This document shows positions 62,430 through 64,000 of a stretch of 64,000 bases of DNA, piece after piece; position 1 is the first letter of the stretch; every line of letters starts with the position of its first letter. Position numbers and translations under genes: made by a program. Under the pieces are notes generated by a model that was given only the letters and a program-made list of their open reading frames with translations, searched no databases and had not been told where the DNA came from. Source of the DNA: Ptychodera flava. Its lineage: Eukaryota > Hemichordata > Enteropneusta > Ptychoderidae. The DNA is taken from contig NC_091941.1 in assembly GCF_041260155.1 (NCBI RefSeq), positions 24,132,747 to 24,196,746 of the forward strand. The letters are read 5' to 3'.

Positions 62430-63062
62430 AGACTCGTAAACCAGCATGGGGTAGCCGCTCTGTCTAGACTGAGAGATATATCTTGTTCACACTGGCAACC
62501 CAACTGAAATTTGGGCCGACGCAAAATAATTGTCCTTTTGGGATTAAATTTGGTCGTGTCCACACCTACCGGTACCAGAATTAGGGCCGACGTAACTTTA
62601 CCTTCCTTTGTGACCTCTGACCTGTCAAAGTTCAAAATTGCGCATTTGAATATGGCATGCTGTTTCTACTGTTCATGATTTTCCTGTGTTTTTACGCACA
62701 AGAAGGGCAAATATGACTACCACTCACCCTTTTAATCATCGGAGAGATCTTCACCATTTATTGGATGAGCATATGGTATATATAAGACCGCGGTGGAGAA
62801 ATAACCAGTGCGCGGCATTTTTGACATGCCTCTCTAGTCTATTACGTGCACTGTGGAATCGAATGACATGGTCTCGTTTGCGGAACAAAGGTTGGTGGGA
62901 AGTTCAGCGTACATGGGATGATATTAAAATGTAAAGACTGGATTGAAAACTTTCGATAGGTGTAAACTTTAGTTTCAAACGTCGTTTGTTTTGTGCGAAT
63001 AGGGTGACTAGTTCAACTTCGATCCATAGCGAAGGCCTGGTCAACTGGGACCAGGGCCGACG
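62430..63062 (+). mobile_element. PIF/Harbinger-like DNA transposon fragment
   Basis: A reading frame from 62686 to 62934 ends NKGWWEVQRTWDDIKM, and just beyond it another frame gives KDWIENFR. Together these resemble the start of Harbinger-type transposases, where a WW segment is followed by DW.ENFR. The flanks contain repeated GGGCCGACG motifs (about 62513, 62583 and 63056) and begin near ACTGGCAACCCAACTG, typical of terminal regions of such elements. Only the N-terminal part is present, and it is broken by stops. The beginning of the same element reappears at 63889-64000 in the second copy of the tandem duplication. Confidence 0.4.
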
Positions 63063-63125
63063 GAAATTACAAGAATCCGTGATACTTTCTCGCACCAACT
63101 GTCGTCTTATCGCTCGGTATCGGTG

Positions 63126-63391
63126 CTACGACTGATCGACCCATGTCTGCAAGGCGCCCTCCTGGAGCGAGTTCAAAATCAAGTTGATGTCACTCAGTCC
63201 ATGGTTCGTAGCATCCTTGGCCATAACTCTGCCGACCTCATTGTTGAACAGGTTCATCAGCCTCTCGCCGACGGTACTCATCGGACGCTCTTCGTAAGCG
63301 AATGACTTTGCTAGGTCAGGTCCGAATTCACGGGTGACGCGGTACATCCAAAGAGCGGGAGTAAAAGCCTGTCTCTGCCCGTTATGGTTGC
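63126..63391 (-). CDS. DUF6973-like terminal exon, second copy after gene D
   Basis: A 266-nt exon giving about 87 residues, NHNGQRQAFTPALW to LQEGALQTWVDQS and a stop. This is the cleanest of the three copies. The acceptor at 63392 is preceded by a pyrimidine tract. The rest of the gene would have to lie beyond 64000, since the remaining 600 bp of window repeats the intron and transposon sequence of the first copy. The family call rests on the AF..ALW / TREFGP..AKSF / NNEVGR pattern recalled from DUF6973. Such domains are widespread in bacteria and patchy in animals, so lateral origin is possible but not shown here. Confidence 0.55.
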
Positions 63392-64000
63392 CTGCAGAGC
63401 AGAAAGAGTAAACGTTACATTAAGATTCAGCGCCCACAGTCCTTTATCGGCCCTTTTCACGACCAGCATAGTATCTGTAAATTAGATTGCTTTAGTCAGT
63501 TTAGTTCCCTATAACCAGGAGTAGATATTTTCTCCAGATATTAAATATAGGAAGCGTTGATTTTTGCATCTTCTGAGCTCGTCTTCGAACGGATTGAATC
63601 GTTACACTAATAGAAATATAATATAATGCGACATTTCGATCATCGAGGTGTTTTACTCGAAATCCTTCTACAATCTACGCCTTTGACTTGACAGTTACCC
63701 ATGAAGGGTAACTGTCAAGTCAAAGGCATACAGTGCATTTCACCTAAGTACCGCGCAACTCAGCGTTTGAGACGGACACAATCCACATACAAAACACACG
63801 ATTAGCTTGGGTATCACGGACACATTTCAAAGTCACAGACTCGTAAACCAGCATGGGGTAGCCGCTCTGTCTAGACTGAGAGATATATCTTGTTCACACT
63901 GGCAACCCAACTGAAATTTGGGCCGACGCAAAATAATTGTCCTTTTGGGATTAAATTTGGTCCGTGTCCACACCTACCGGTACCAGAATTAGGGCCGACG

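Larger units (their letters stand above)
61657..64000. repeat. 1.4-kb tandem duplication at the window end
   Basis: The sequence from 61657 (AAATTACAAGAATCCGTGAT) is repeated from about 63065 with very few changes, and the second copy runs off the window. The unit contains a DUF6973-like exon, a perfect hairpin and the start of a Harbinger-like element. The word GGGCCGACG occurs at the junction (about 63055) and at 62583, and may have mediated the exchange. Confidence 0.88.

Overview
Eukaryotic, intron-rich and fairly AT-rich DNA, packed with microsatellites, foldback elements and non-autonomous DNA transposons. The style (large introns, tandem paralogs, many inserted elements) suggests a marine invertebrate deuterostome such as a hemichordate or amphioxus. 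This is inferred from gene family and repeat style only; no species-diagnostic sequence was recognised.

The backbone is a head-to-tail array of four six-exon cytosolic sulfotransferase (SULT) genes on the + strand: A (449-6153), B (11724-21155), C (23632-34415) and D (49673-60676). An orphan first exon lies at 7600-7711, between A and B. All four share the same intron positions and phases and encode about 308 residues. They carry the PAPS-binding loop (TYPKSGTTW), the catalytic His region (SHLRPEFLP), the 3'-phosphate motif (VARNPKDVAVS) and the C-terminal RKG...GGWK motif. A and B are a recent pair, and C and D are another recent pair. Only D reads intact. A, B and C each carry exactly one small indel that breaks the frame.

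Downstream of C, and twice downstream of D, lies a minus-strand terminal exon of an unrelated protein that resembles DUF6973. The two copies after D belong to a 1.4-kb tandem duplication that also carries a fragment resembling a PIF/Harbinger transposase.

Comparing paralogs gives empty sites for many insertions in introns and flanks. These include a TTAA-flanked piggyBac-type MITE, two insertions of an element with a 145-bp internal tandem repeat, a tRNA-derived SINE, and a 1.24-kb near-perfect foldback. A large group of transposons has G-rich ends; three of them share a roughly 185-bp internal repeat. The C-D spacer (34.4-49.6 kb) is almost entirely elements: two multi-kb foldbacks (one with a 35-bp minisatellite built on a perfect palindrome), a 4.2-kb G-rich-ended transposon, a coding-poor LTR element, and a truncated Penelope-like element. 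Downstream of the Penelope GIY-YIG remnant is a sequence that folds as a type I hammerhead ribozyme.

Two features stand out. One is the hammerhead candidate at 48911-48976. The other is the arrangement of two 1.6-kb same-family elements in opposite orientation around exon 2 of the only intact sulfotransferase gene, which could affect its splicing.
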